A DNA stretch of 9,219 nucleotides from an uncultured Prevotella sp. (GCA_905234355.1 CAJOHP010000100.1:518-9736); one strand, 5' to 3'; numbered from the stretch's first letter, positions 1-6,796 are shown. Notes: generated by a model not told the origin, from the sequence alone. Made by a program: numbers and translations.

Positions 1-295
1 CGTAGCCGTCGAGCGTGAGGAACCGGTAGAACGACCGCACCCCGCTGAGGATGCGGCACTGCGAGCGGGCACCGAGCCCGATGTCGTGGAGCGAGGCCGA
101 GAAGAACTGCAGGTCGTCGAGGGTGACATCGGTGGGCTGCAGCTGGATGCTGTCGAGGTGACGGAGGAAGATGGCCACATCGTGGCTGTAGGCCTCGACA
201 GTGTTGGACGAGGCGCCACGCTGCAGCTTGAGGTAGCGCAGATAACGGGCCACAAGCGTAGGCTGCGGGGGGGGAGTAGAGGGTGTGTTTGCCAT
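1..295 (-). CDS. xerD: Tyrosine recombinase, XerC/XerD type, N-terminal part (cut by window edge)
   Basis: The minus-strand frame from ATG 295-293 stays open to the window edge, giving 98 codons. The product begins MANTPSTPPPQPTLVARYLR and then shows the SAM-like core-binding domain of Xer recombinases: YLRYLKLQRGASSNTVEAYSHDV (about residues 18-40), a first helix with the SxNTxxAYxxDl pattern, then GLGARSQCRILSGVRSFYRF near residues 75-93. Xer recombinases resolve chromosome dimers at dif with FtsK; the catalytic domain with its R-H-R-Y residues lies outside the window. The first 14 residues are Pro/Thr-rich and not family-like, so GTG at codon 15 is an alternative start. An 8-C run (267-274 on the plus strand as G8) encodes part of this extension. 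The gene is divergent from aroQ. XerC cannot be excluded from the N-terminal half alone. Confidence 0.82.
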   Translation of the reverse strand, partial: MANTPSTPPPQPTLVARYLRYLKLQRGASSNTVEAYSHDVAIFLRHLDSIQLQPTDVTLDDLQFFSASLHDIGLGARSQCRILSGVRSFYRFLTLDGY

Positions 296-303
296 TGCAG
301 GTG

Positions 304-311
304 CAAAATTA
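304..311 (-). promoter_or_regulatory. Bacteroidota -7 promoter element for xerD
   Basis: The minus strand reads TAATTTTG followed by C, a perfect match to the Bacteroidota primary sigma -7 consensus TAnnTTTG. Only 8 nt separate the box from the xerD ATG at 295, so the mRNA would be almost leaderless if that ATG is used. I see no convincing TTTG at -33. Confidence 0.6.
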
Positions 312-355
312 GCGATTTTTCCGCAGATAAGTTTCGTGTTCTACCGATTATTTTG

Positions 356-363
356 TAATTTTG
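356..363 (+). promoter_or_regulatory. Bacteroidota -7 promoter element for aroQ
   Basis: TAATTTTG followed by C matches TAnnTTTG exactly and lies 53 nt upstream of the aroQ ATG. The -33 region, around 331-336, has only GTTTCG, a weak match to TTTG. It forms a divergent pair with the xerD promoter, the two -7 boxes being about 45 nt apart. Confidence 0.6.
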
Positions 364-416
364 CTGCCGTAACCCCGCAACAACGAAACGACAAAGACAC
401 CAACAACAAGACACAG

Positions 417-838
417 ATGAAGAAGATACTCATAGTGAACGGCCCCAACCTGAACCTGCTGGGGCGTCGCGAGCCGGGCATCTACGGCGCCGACTCGTTT
501 GAGAGCTACCTGGAGAAGCTGCGCCGGCAGTATGACGGCACGGCAGCGATAGACTACTACCAGAGCAACGTGGAGGGCCTGCTGATAGACCGTCTGCAAG
601 AGGGCGGCTTCGGGCAGTATGACGGCATCGTGCTGAACGCCGGCGCCTACACCCACACGAGCGTGGCGCTGCAGGACTGCATACGGGCCATAGAGACGCC
701 GGTGGTATCAGCAACGTGCACCGCCGCGAGGAGTTCCGCCACCGGTCGATGATCTCGTGCGCCTGCATGGGAGTGATCTGCGGCTTCGGACTGGACAGCT
801 ACCGACTGGGCGTGGAAGCCCTGATAAATGAGAAATGA
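417..838 (+). pseudogene. aroQ: Type II 3-dehydroquinate dehydratase, frameshifted by an apparent 10-nt deletion
   Basis: AroQ removes water from 3-dehydroquinate in the shikimate pathway and is a cytosolic dodecamer. The product from ATG 417 begins MKKILIVNGPNLNLLGRREP and keeps the flexible active-site lid with Arg18 and Tyr23 (GRREPGIYG) and the DGIVLNAGAYTHTS block (about residues 72-85). At 705-709 the reading breaks. The first frame goes through TPVV and ends at TGA 750-752 after unrelated residues. The frame resumed at 710 gives SNVHRREEFRH and CGFGLDSYRLGVEAL, then stops at 836-838. The family motif here is normally EVHISN. Ten missing bases (E, V, H and one base of I) restore a normal length of about 143 residues. 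The catalytic His of EVH is therefore absent. The restored stop lies inside the TGAGAAA array. A sequencing or assembly error is possible; if the deletion is real, the enzyme is inactive. Confidence 0.85.
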
Positions 839-877
839 GAAATGAGAAATGAGAAATGAGAAATGAGAAATGAGATA
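829..877 (+). repeat. Tandem heptad array (TGAGAAA)6 plus TGAGATA
   Basis: Six perfect TGAGAAA units run from 829 to 870, preceded by AAA and followed by the variant TGAGATA. The array contains the restored aroQ stop (TGA 836-838) and the start codon of the next gene (ATG 863-865). Because 7 is not a multiple of 3, ATG and TGA occur in every frame, each TGA overlapping an ATG as ATGA. Related arrays occur at 6794-6898 and, on the minus strand, 7001-6967. Confidence 0.97.
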
Positions 878-1531
878 CAGGAACAGCTGACGGCCTATAT
901 CGCCGCCCACACGACGGCCGAGCCCGACTACCTGTACCGTCTGTGGCGTGCCACCAACATCAGGCTGCTGCACGGCCGTATGGCCAGCGGCCACGTGCAG
1001 GGCCGCCTGCTGAAGATGCTCGTGCAGATGGTGCGGCCACGCAACGTGCTCGAGGTGGGGACGTTCAGCGGCTACAGCGCCCTGTGCCTGGCCGAGGGCC
1101 TTGCCGAGGGCGGGCATGTCTACACATTTGAGAAGAACGACGAGCTGGAGGACTTCACCCGCCCGTGGATAGAGGGCAGCACGATGGCCGACCGCATCAC
1201 GATGATCGTGGGCGATGCCATCACGGAGGCACCACGCCTGGGCATCGCGTTCGACATGGTCTATCTGGACGGCGACAAACGCACCTACTGCGAAGCCTAC
1301 GAGATGGCGCTCGGCGTGCTGCGCCCCGGCGGATGGCTCGTGGCCGACAACACGCTGTGGGACGGCCACGTGTGCGACACCGCCTACGACCACGACCAAC
1401 AGACCGTGGGCATCAGGCGGTTCAACGACCTCGTGGCCGCCGACCCGCGCACGGAACAGGTGATGGTGCCCGTGAGAGACGGGCTGACCATCATCAGGAA
1501 GACTGGCGGCGCAACTACTGCACGCGGTTGA
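863..1531 (+). CDS. SAM-dependent O-methyltransferase (class I, COG4122/CCoAOMT-like)
   Basis: This 222-residue product has the layout of the cation-dependent small-molecule O-methyltransferases. An N-terminal helical segment contains HTTAEPDYLYRLWRAT and SGHVQGRLL. The SAM-binding glycine loop is VLEVGTFSGYSALCLAEGL (about residues 58-76), followed by the acidic strand VYTFEKNDELEDF. DMVYLDGDK and VADNTLWDG supply the expected metal-ligand Asp and Asp-Asn. The family usually has DADK where this has DGDK. The substrate cannot be told from sequence. The start at 863 lies inside the heptad array, and MRNE is encoded by it; it is the only array ATG that opens this frame, because TGA 857-859 blocks earlier ones. 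Its 3' end overlaps the convergent lipoprotein gene by 17 nt. Transcription is probably from the aroQ promoter. Confidence 0.9.
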   Translation: MRNEIQEQLTAYIAAHTTAEPDYLYRLWRATNIRLLHGRMASGHVQGRLLKMLVQMVRPRNVLEVGTFSGYSALCLAEGLAEGGHVYTFEKNDELEDFTRPWIEGSTMADRITMIVGDAITEAPRLGIAFDMVYLDGDKRTYCEAYEMALGVLRPGGWLVADNTLWDGHVCDTAYDHDQQTVGIRRFNDLVAADPRTEQVMVPVRDGLTIIRKTGGATTARG

Positions 1532-1940
1532 GCACCCACTGGCTGCCATCGGCATCGGTCATGGCGAGCTGCTGCTGCGTGACCGACGAGACGGTGAAGG
1601 TGTAGGGCGTCCTCTCAAAGAGGCGCTCCACGTCCTCGCCCTGCATGGTGATGACGTTGTTGCTCAGCGTGTAGGTGAAATTGAACTGTGCCACCTCGGT
1701 GCCCTGGGTCACTACGATAGCGCCCTGACCGTTCTGCTGGAAGGTGAAGGAAAAGGTGAGGGTGGTGCCGTCTTCGGCCTGCGCCGAGGCAGCCCACGAG
1801 CCCACCACGTCGCCCTGGCCGAGCACGAGGTCGATAATGTTCATCACCTGCTGCACATCGTCGTCGTCGCAACTGGTCAACGACACGGGAGCGGAGAGCA
1901 GACACAGGGCTGCAAGGAAGGTAAAGCACTTCTTCATCAT
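1515..1940 (-). CDS. Small lipocalin-like lipoprotein, probably surface-exposed
   Basis: The 141-residue product has a lipoprotein signal peptide: MMKK, a hydrophobic stretch FLAALCLLSAPVSL, and the lipobox LTSC with Cys24 as lipidation site. CDDDD follows at once, resembling the acidic lipoprotein export signal that sends Bacteroidota lipoproteins to the cell surface. The rest alternates short beta strands: VGSWAASAQAEDGT, FSFTFQQNGQGAIVV, FNFTYTLSNNVITMQ, YTFTVSSVTQQQLAMTD and SQWVLNRVQ. This is the pattern of Bacteroidales lipocalin-like domains that open with GxW. I cannot name a ligand. ATG 1937 (second Met) is an equally possible start. It has its own promoter, is divergent from the sensor kinase, and its last 17 nt overlap the end of the methyltransferase. 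Being divergent, it is a plausible but unproven target of the neighbouring LytTR regulator. Confidence 0.8.
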   Translation of the reverse strand: MMKKCFTFLAALCLLSAPVSLTSCDDDDVQQVMNIIDLVLGQGDVVGSWAASAQAEDGTTLTFSFTFQQNGQGAIVVTQGTEVAQFNFTYTLSNNVITMQGEDVERLFERTPYTFTVSSVTQQQLAMTDADGSQWVLNRVQ

Positions 1941-1990
1941 GGTAAATGCGTTTTTAATGATAAATATATAATACTATGTGTTACTGCGTG

Positions 1991-2021
1991 CAAAGATAAG
2001 GAAAAAACGCGAAGCAACAAA
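1991..2021 (-). promoter_or_regulatory. Promoter of the lipocalin-like lipoprotein gene
   Basis: The minus strand has TTTG at 2021-2018 and TATCTTTG (TAnnTTTG) at 1998-1991 with 19 bp between them, the spacing expected for a Bacteroidota promoter. The leader to ATG 1940 would be about 45 nt and is AT-rich. Confidence 0.72.
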
Positions 2022-2134
2022 AAAAACGGCGACGAAAGTGGGGAAACAGGGAAAAATGTGGAACAGTGTAACACAAAACGGCACGCCGACCGCACTTTTT
2101 CGGAAGAAATGGGGGCCGAACGAAATCTTTTTCG

Positions 2135-2142
2135 TAAATTTG
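2135..2142 (+). promoter_or_regulatory. Promoter -7 element of the sensor kinase operon
   Basis: TAAATTTG followed by C matches TAnnTTTG and lies 14 nt before ATG 2157. No TTTG stands at the -33 distance (around 2112-2115 is G-rich), which would fit an activator-dependent or weak promoter. Its position argues for the 2157 start: an ATG further upstream at 2058 would precede the transcript. Confidence 0.6.
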
Positions 2143-2156
2143 CAGCCAAACAACCT

Positions 2157-4313
2157 ATGAACCGCCGCATACGCCTCCTCATCCTCCTGACCGCGGCACT
2201 AGCCGTGACCACGGTCGTGTTGCTCTTCAGGATGCCCCCCGGCACATCGGTCCCCGCGATGTTCTGGAGCCAGTGTGCGTCGGCATATCACGAGGCGGCC
2301 TCCGCCCCACCCTACGGCGCCGAGATAGAGCAGCTGCTGCGCGACGACCTCGACGAGGAGGCCCGCCGCCTGATAGGCATAGGCAAGGGCGAGGCCAAGG
2401 ACAGCACGACATACTACCAGTATGAGGTGCTGGAGGCGAAGCTGCACTTCGGCAACATGCAGGCCGACTCGTTTCTGGCCTGCCACCGCCGTCTGCACGC
2501 CTACCTCGGGCGGCAGCAGGGCACGAAAGCCAAGGCCGCCACACGGGCGCTGTCGATAGACGACGAGCTGCAGCAGGGTGTCTACGCCACAAAGATGGCC
2601 AACCGCATAGCCGACGGTCTGACACACTACCACCGCGCCCTGCAGCTGAGCGAGCAGTGGGGCGCCGGCAGTGGCACCAAGCTCGTGATACTCACCAACA
2701 TAGCCGACGCCAACAAGCTGCTCGGACGCTACGACCAGAGCGTGCGCTACTACCAGCGGGCCCTGAACCTGGGCGACTCCGTGGGCATGAGCGACGACAT
2801 GCGCATCAACATCGACATTGGCATCGCCTCGGCCTACACCGCCATGGGCAGCTACGAGAAGAGCCAGCAGTGGTGGGAGAAAGCCGAGCGCGAACTGCCC
2901 AAGATGAGCCAGACCGACCGCTTCTTCTACTACAACAACCGGGGCAACGACCTCTTCATGCAAGGACGCTACGCCGAAAGCCTCGAATACTTCCTCACCG
3001 TGGACAGCGTGACAGCACGGCAGGCCGACCACCTGTGGGAACACATGTTCGGACGGGTGAACCTGAGCGACGTCTACATCAAGCTGCACCAGCCGGAGAA
3101 AGCCATCGCGCTGATGGAGCAGACACAGCAGTACTTCGCCGAGCAACAGGTGCCACTGGTGCTCTACTACCTTGACACACAGCGCATAGAGCTGGCCATG
3201 CAGGACGGGCGGCTGAGCGACGCACAGCGTCTGGCACAGCAGAGCGGCATGCCCGAATGGGTGATACCCGAGCAGAAGCTGCTGCGGCAGAAGGTGCTGC
3301 TCGAGCTGCACGAGAAGACCGGCAACTGGCACGACTACGCCCTGACGCTGAAAGCCTACGAGCAGCTGCACGACAGCATAGCGAGCGACAAGCAGCAGAT
3401 GCAGTTCTCGGAGGCACTCATGCACTATGAGCACGAACGGCAGATGCTCCTCAAGCAGCGGCAGATAGAGGAGATGAACCTCTCGTTCCGCTGGGCCGTG
3501 GCCCTGCTCGTGGCCGCCGCCGTGATCATCGCCCTGCTCGTGGTCATCGGCATCATCAGGCAGCGCGAGCGACGCCTGCGCGAGCAGACCATGCTCAGCC
3601 GCATCACCAGCCTCAGGATGGAGACCGTGCGCAACCGCATCACACCGCACTTCATAGGCAACGCCCTCACGGCGGAGATGATGGCACAGATGGACGGCAA
3701 GCCGATAGACCTGGACCCGCTCGTGCAGCTGCTGCACCGCGGCATAGAGATGACTGGCACGGAGACCACCACGCTCGAGGACGAGCTGGAGTTCATCAGC
3801 TACTACTGCTCGATAGAGAGCAAGTCGGTGGGGCCGGACTTCGTCTACCAGACCGACATAGCCCCCGACGTGGACCCCTCGCGGGTGATGCTGCCCGCGA
3901 TGACGGTGCAGATACTCGTGGAGAACGCGCTGAAGCACGGACTGAAGAACAAGGTGATGCAGACGGGCAAGCAGCGCCGCGTGGTGGTGAGCGCCCGGCG
4001 ACAGGGCGAGGGCACACGCGTAGAGGTGACCGACAACGGCGTGGGACTGCCCGCCGACCGCCACACCAACGACCGCACCGGACTGAGGGTGGTGAAGCAG
4101 ACGCTCACCCTGCTGAACGAGCAGCAGACCATGCGGCTGAAGCATGCCGCCCGAGAGGGACAGCTCATGGACTTCAGTCTGGAGAACTGCCAGCACCCCG
4201 ACGGCGACAGCGGATGCCGCGCCACACTCTATCTGCCCCGCGACTTCGCCTATGCCCTGGTGGAGGGAGAGGCGTTTTCCGCGGGCAACGAGGCCACGAG
4301 GACAGACCGCTAA
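2157..4313 (+). CDS. TPR-containing sensor histidine kinase, LytS/YehU (His_kinase) type
   Basis: The 718-residue membrane kinase should sense a signal through a periplasmic TPR domain and phosphorylate the LytTR regulator encoded next. MNRRIRLLILLTAALAVTTV forms an N-terminal signal/anchor. About four TPR repeats occupy residues 174-330, for example NKLLGRYDQSVRYYQRAL, GSYEKSQQWWEKAE and MQGRYAESLEYFL. A helical linker leads to a transmembrane segment at about 444-467 (WAVALLVAAAVIIALLVVIG). The phosphoacceptor region has RNRITPHFIGNAL with His498. The ATPase domain shows LVENALKHGL (N box, Asn590), VTDNGVGLP (G1, about 624-632) and RTGLRVVKQTL (G2). The usual motif is PHF(L/I)FN; here Gly replaces the second Phe. 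The start at 2157 is chosen because it follows the -7 box and begins the hydrophobic anchor. The regulator gene follows 48 nt downstream. Confidence 0.9.
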   Translation: MNRRIRLLILLTAALAVTTVVLLFRMPPGTSVPAMFWSQCASAYHEAASAPPYGAEIEQLLRDDLDEEARRLIGIGKGEAKDSTTYYQYEVLEAKLHFGNMQADSFLACHRRLHAYLGRQQGTKAKAATRALSIDDELQQGVYATKMANRIADGLTHYHRALQLSEQWGAGSGTKLVILTNIADANKLLGRYDQSVRYYQRALNLGDSVGMSDDMRINIDIGIASAYTAMGSYEKSQQWWEKAERELPKMSQTDRFFYYNNRGNDLFMQGRYAESLEYFLTVDSVTARQADHLWEHMFGRVNLSDVYIKLHQPEKAIALMEQTQQYFAEQQVPLVLYYLDTQRIELAMQDGRLSDAQRLAQQSGMPEWVIPEQKLLRQKVLLELHEKTGNWHDYALTLKAYEQLHDSIASDKQQMQFSEALMHYEHERQMLLKQRQIEEMNLSFRWAVALLVAAAVIIALLVVIGIIRQRERRLREQTMLSRITSLRMETVRNRITPHFIGNALTAEMMAQMDGKPIDLDPLVQLLHRGIEMTGTETTTLEDELEFISYYCSIESKSVGPDFVYQTDIAPDVDPSRVMLPAMTVQILVENALKHGLKNKVMQTGKQRRVVVSARRQGEGTRVEVTDNGVGLPADRHTNDRTGLRVVKQTLTLLNEQQTMRLKHAAREGQLMDFSLENCQHPDGDSGCRATLYLPRDFAYALVEGEAFSAGNEATRTDR

Positions 4314-4361
4314 AGCCATCCCCGAAAAAACTAACCCACAAACAACAATCACCCCCCACCC

Positions 4362-5114
4362 ATGAACACCCACCTGGTGAAAGCCTACATCATCGACGAC
4401 AACCCGACGGCCATCGACCTGCTGTGCCGCCTGCTGAAAGACTACTCGGTAGACATCATCGGCACACAGACCGACACACGCAAGGCCCGCGCCGAGCTGG
4501 CCGAGCTGGAGCCCGACCTGCTCTTCCTCGACGTGGAGATGCCCGACACGTCGGGACTCGACTTCTGGAGCGAGGTGCAGCCCATGGTGAGCCCCGACAC
4601 CAAGGTGGTGTTCTATACGGCCTACGACAAATATGTGCTCGAGGCCCTGCGGCGACAGGCCTTCGACTACATGCTCAAGCCACCAAACAAGACCGAGCTG
4701 GCCAAAATCATGACACGCTACTACGAGGAACGGCTGAGCAACCGCCAACAGGCCACAGGACGCAGCCACAGCGACCGCCCGCTGCTGATGATCGTCAACG
4801 CCATGGGCGAGCACACCACACTGCGCTTCGACCACATCGCCTTCTTCCGCTTCCACGGCGAGCGCAAGCTCTGGGAGGTGGTCAAGACCGACGGCACCTG
4901 CTGCACACTGCGACACCGCACCACAGCCGACGTGATACTGAACTACTCGAAGGACTTTGTCCAGATACACAAGAGCTACATCGTCAACGTGCAGATGATC
5001 AGCAAGATACAAGACAACACCTGCGTGCTCATGCCGCCGCTGGAGGGCATCGACGAGCTGCACATCAGCAAGAACTACCGCCACGAGCTGATGAGCACGT
5101 TCTATAACATGTAG
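4362..5114 (+). CDS. LytTR-family response regulator
   Basis: The 250-residue product has a receiver domain (about 5-120) with the acidic pair Asp12-Asp13 (YIIDDNPTA), phosphoacceptor Asp57 (LLFLDVEMPDTSGLD), Thr86 (VVFYTAYDKYV) and Lys106 (FDYMLKP). The C-terminal LytTR DNA-binding domain (about 145-250) includes FDHIAFFRFHGERKLWEVV, the KDFVQIHKSYIVN signature and LHISKNYRHEL. Such proteins bind paired direct repeats and usually activate a few membrane or secreted-product genes. It lies 48 nt after the sensor kinase, with no promoter visible between them, so the two form an operon and very likely a cognate pair. Targets are unknown; the divergent lipoprotein gene and the operon's own promoter are the nearest candidates. 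No clear LytTR site was recognised in 1941-2156. Confidence 0.92.
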   Translation: MNTHLVKAYIIDDNPTAIDLLCRLLKDYSVDIIGTQTDTRKARAELAELEPDLLFLDVEMPDTSGLDFWSEVQPMVSPDTKVVFYTAYDKYVLEALRRQAFDYMLKPPNKTELAKIMTRYYEERLSNRQQATGRSHSDRPLLMIVNAMGEHTTLRFDHIAFFRFHGERKLWEVVKTDGTCCTLRHRTTADVILNYSKDFVQIHKSYIVNVQMISKIQDNTCVLMPPLEGIDELHISKNYRHELMSTFYNM

Positions 5115-5146
5115 GGGGGCTAAAAAGAAGGATATCCGGAAAAATA

Positions 5147-5177
5147 TTGGCGGTTTCAGAAAAAAGTCGTAACTTTG
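5147..5177 (+). promoter_or_regulatory. Promoter of the rbfA-permease operon
   Basis: TTG at 5147-5149 (-33) and TAACTTTG at 5170-5177 (TAnnTTTG, then C) are 20 bp apart. A leader of about 60 nt precedes ATG 5244. The promoter lies directly after the regulator stop at 5114, so rbfA is not dependent on the kinase operon. Confidence 0.72.
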
Positions 5178-5243
5178 CACACACAATCAGCAAACCATCC
5201 CCGTACCACCGTACCCCCGGGAATTTTTCAAACCCCAACGACT

Positions 5244-5579
5244 ATGCAAGAGACCAGACAAAACAAGATAGCACGCCTGCTGCAGAAGGAGCTGAGCCTC
5301 ATCTTCCAGGAGCAGACCCGCGCCATGCACGGCGTGATGGTGTCGGTGACCCGCACCAAGGTGTCGCCCGACCTGAGCATCTGCACCGCCTACCTGAGCA
5401 TCTTCCCCTCAGAGCGTGCGCAGGAGCTGCTCGCCAACATAGAGAAGAGCAACCAGCAGATACGCTACTCGCTCGGGCAGCGCGTGCGACACCAGCTGCG
5501 CATCATCCCCGAGCTGCGCTTCTTCATCGACGACTCACTCGACTATATCGAACGCATCGACCAGCTGCTCAGACAATGA
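5244..5579 (+). CDS. rbfA: Ribosome-binding factor A
   Basis: RbfA is a KH-fold cytosolic protein needed for 30S subunit maturation and 16S rRNA 5'-end processing. The 111-residue product starts MQETRQNKIARLLQKELSLI and carries the family core GVMVSVTRTKVSPDLSICTAYLSIF (about residues 30-54), then IRYSLGQRVRHQLRIIPELRFFIDDSLDY with the conserved R-LR-IPEL-F-D pattern. Length is normal for the Bacteroidota form. ATG 5244 is used rather than the in-frame TTG at 5175, because the latter lies within the -7 promoter box. The last codon and stop read CAATGA, and the permease ATG overlaps the stop as ATGA, so translation of the two is probably coupled. Confidence 0.93.
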   Translation: MQETRQNKIARLLQKELSLIFQEQTRAMHGVMVSVTRTKVSPDLSICTAYLSIFPSERAQELLANIEKSNQQIRYSLGQRVRHQLRIIPELRFFIDDSLDYIERIDQLLRQ

Positions 5580-6796
5580 ACTTCCCCTTCTACATCGCGC
5601 GCCGCTACCTGTTCTCGAAGAAGAAGACCAACGTCATCAACCTCATCAGCGCCGTCTCGGTGGGGGGCGTGGCCGTGGCCACGATGGCCCTGGTGGTGAC
5701 GCTGAGCGTGTTCAACGGCTTCCACGACCTGGTGGCCACGCTCTTCACGTCGTTCGACCCGCAGATAGCCATCACACCCACCAAGGGCAAGACAGCCCCC
5801 GCCGACGACCCCCTGCTGGCCCAGGTGCGCCAGCTGCCCGAGGTGGCCGTGGCCACAGAGTGCGTGGAAGACCAGGCCCTGGCCATGTACCGCGGACGGC
5901 AGGCGATGGTGACGATAAAAGGCGTGGACGACAACTTCGACGAGCTGACCCACATACGCGAGATACTCCTGGGCGACGGCACCTACGAGCTGCACGCCGC
6001 CGACATGCACTACGGCATACCGGGCATACGCCTGGCCGAGCTGCTCGGCACGGGCTACCGCTACGACGAGCCGATGAAAATCTTCGCACCGCGACGCGAG
6101 GGGCAGCTCGACAGGAGCGACCCCGAGAACGGATTCGTCCAGGACGAGCTCTTCTCGCCCGGAGTCATCTTCAGCGTGCAGCAGGCGAAGTACGACCGAC
6201 ACTACATACTCACCTCGGTGACCTTCGCACGGCAGCTCTTCGACCAGTATGGCATGCTCTCCTCGCTCGAGCTGCGGCTGAAGCCCGGCTGCGACTTCGA
6301 CGAGGTGAAGAGCCGCATCAAAGCCATCTGCGGCGACAAGTACAGCGTGAAGGACCGCTACGAACAGCAGGACGACACGTTTAAGATCATGAAGATAGAG
6401 AAGCTCATCGCCTACATCTTCCTCACGTTTATCCTGATGGTGGCGTGCTTCAACATCATCGGGTCGCTCTCCATGCTCATCATCGACAAGCGCGACGACG
6501 TGCAGACACTGCGCAACCTGGGCGCCAGCGACAGTCAGATACGCAGCATCTTCCTCTTCGAAGGGCGCATGATCTCCGCCATCGGCGCCGTGGCGGGCAT
6601 CGCCGTGGGACTGCTGCTCTGCTGGATACAGCAGACGTTCGGCGTCATCGCCCTAGGGTCGCAGGCAGGAGCGTTCATCATCGACGCCTACCCCGTGAGC
6701 GTACACCCCTGGGACGTGGTGATCGTCTTCCTCACGGTCATCGCCGTGGGATTCGTCTCCGTGTGGTATCCGGTGAAGGCGTTCTCTTCGAAATGA
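5576..6796 (+). CDS. FtsX/LolE-like ABC transporter permease
   Basis: The 406-residue inner-membrane protein has the four-helix layout of lipoprotein-releasing (LolC/LolE) and MacB-type permeases. MNFPFYIARRYLFSKKKTNV is followed by TM1 (about 22-45, AVSVGGVAVATMALVVTLSV), a large periplasmic domain (about 46-275), TM2 (about 277-300), the cytoplasmic coupling segment DVQTLRNLGASDSQIRSIFL, TM3 (about 332-352) and TM4 (about 381-400, VVIVFLTVIAVGFVSVWYPV). In Bacteroidota such genes commonly follow rbfA. Its ATPase partner is not in the window. The likely role is extraction of lipoproteins from the inner membrane, inferred from family only. The stop TGA (6794-6796) is the first unit of a TGARARA array. 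Confidence 0.88.
   Translation: MNFPFYIARRYLFSKKKTNVINLISAVSVGGVAVATMALVVTLSVFNGFHDLVATLFTSFDPQIAITPTKGKTAPADDPLLAQVRQLPEVAVATECVEDQALAMYRGRQAMVTIKGVDDNFDELTHIREILLGDGTYELHAADMHYGIPGIRLAELLGTGYRYDEPMKIFAPRREGQLDRSDPENGFVQDELFSPGVIFSVQQAKYDRHYILTSVTFARQLFDQYGMLSSLELRLKPGCDFDEVKSRIKAICGDKYSVKDRYEQQDDTFKIMKIEKLIAYIFLTFILMVACFNIIGSLSMLIIDKRDDVQTLRNLGASDSQIRSIFLFEGRMISAIGAVAGIAVGLLLCWIQQTFGVIALGSQAGAFIIDAYPVSVHPWDVVIVFLTVIAVGFVSVWYPVKAFSSK

Noticed and set aside
700..715. Programmed frameshift in aroQ
   Set aside because: A programmed shift would keep all residues. Here three conserved residues are missing as well, and no slippery heptamer is present, so a deletion explains the data better.
647..1555. 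A 302-codon minus-strand frame across aroQ's end and the methyltransferase
   Set aside because: It reads the heptad array as LISHFSF repeats and the rest is a shadow of the methyltransferase; no family resemblance.
2058..2156. Upstream start for the sensor kinase at 2058
   Set aside because: It lies before the -7 box at 2135-2142 and would put 33 polar residues ahead of the signal anchor.
5130..5137. Palindrome GGATATCC after the regulator stop as terminator or operator
   Set aside because: Eight bases, no loop and no T-run; expected by chance and too short to support a role.
2199..5186. A 995-codon open frame on the minus strand across the kinase and regulator genes
   Set aside because: It is antisense to two genes with clear domains, and its product is a low-complexity mix of V, H, A, L and G as expected from reading GC-biased codons backwards. 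No domain is recognisable.
5175..5243. Upstream TTG start for rbfA
   Set aside because: The TTG is part of the -7 promoter box, and the added residues are unlike RbfA.
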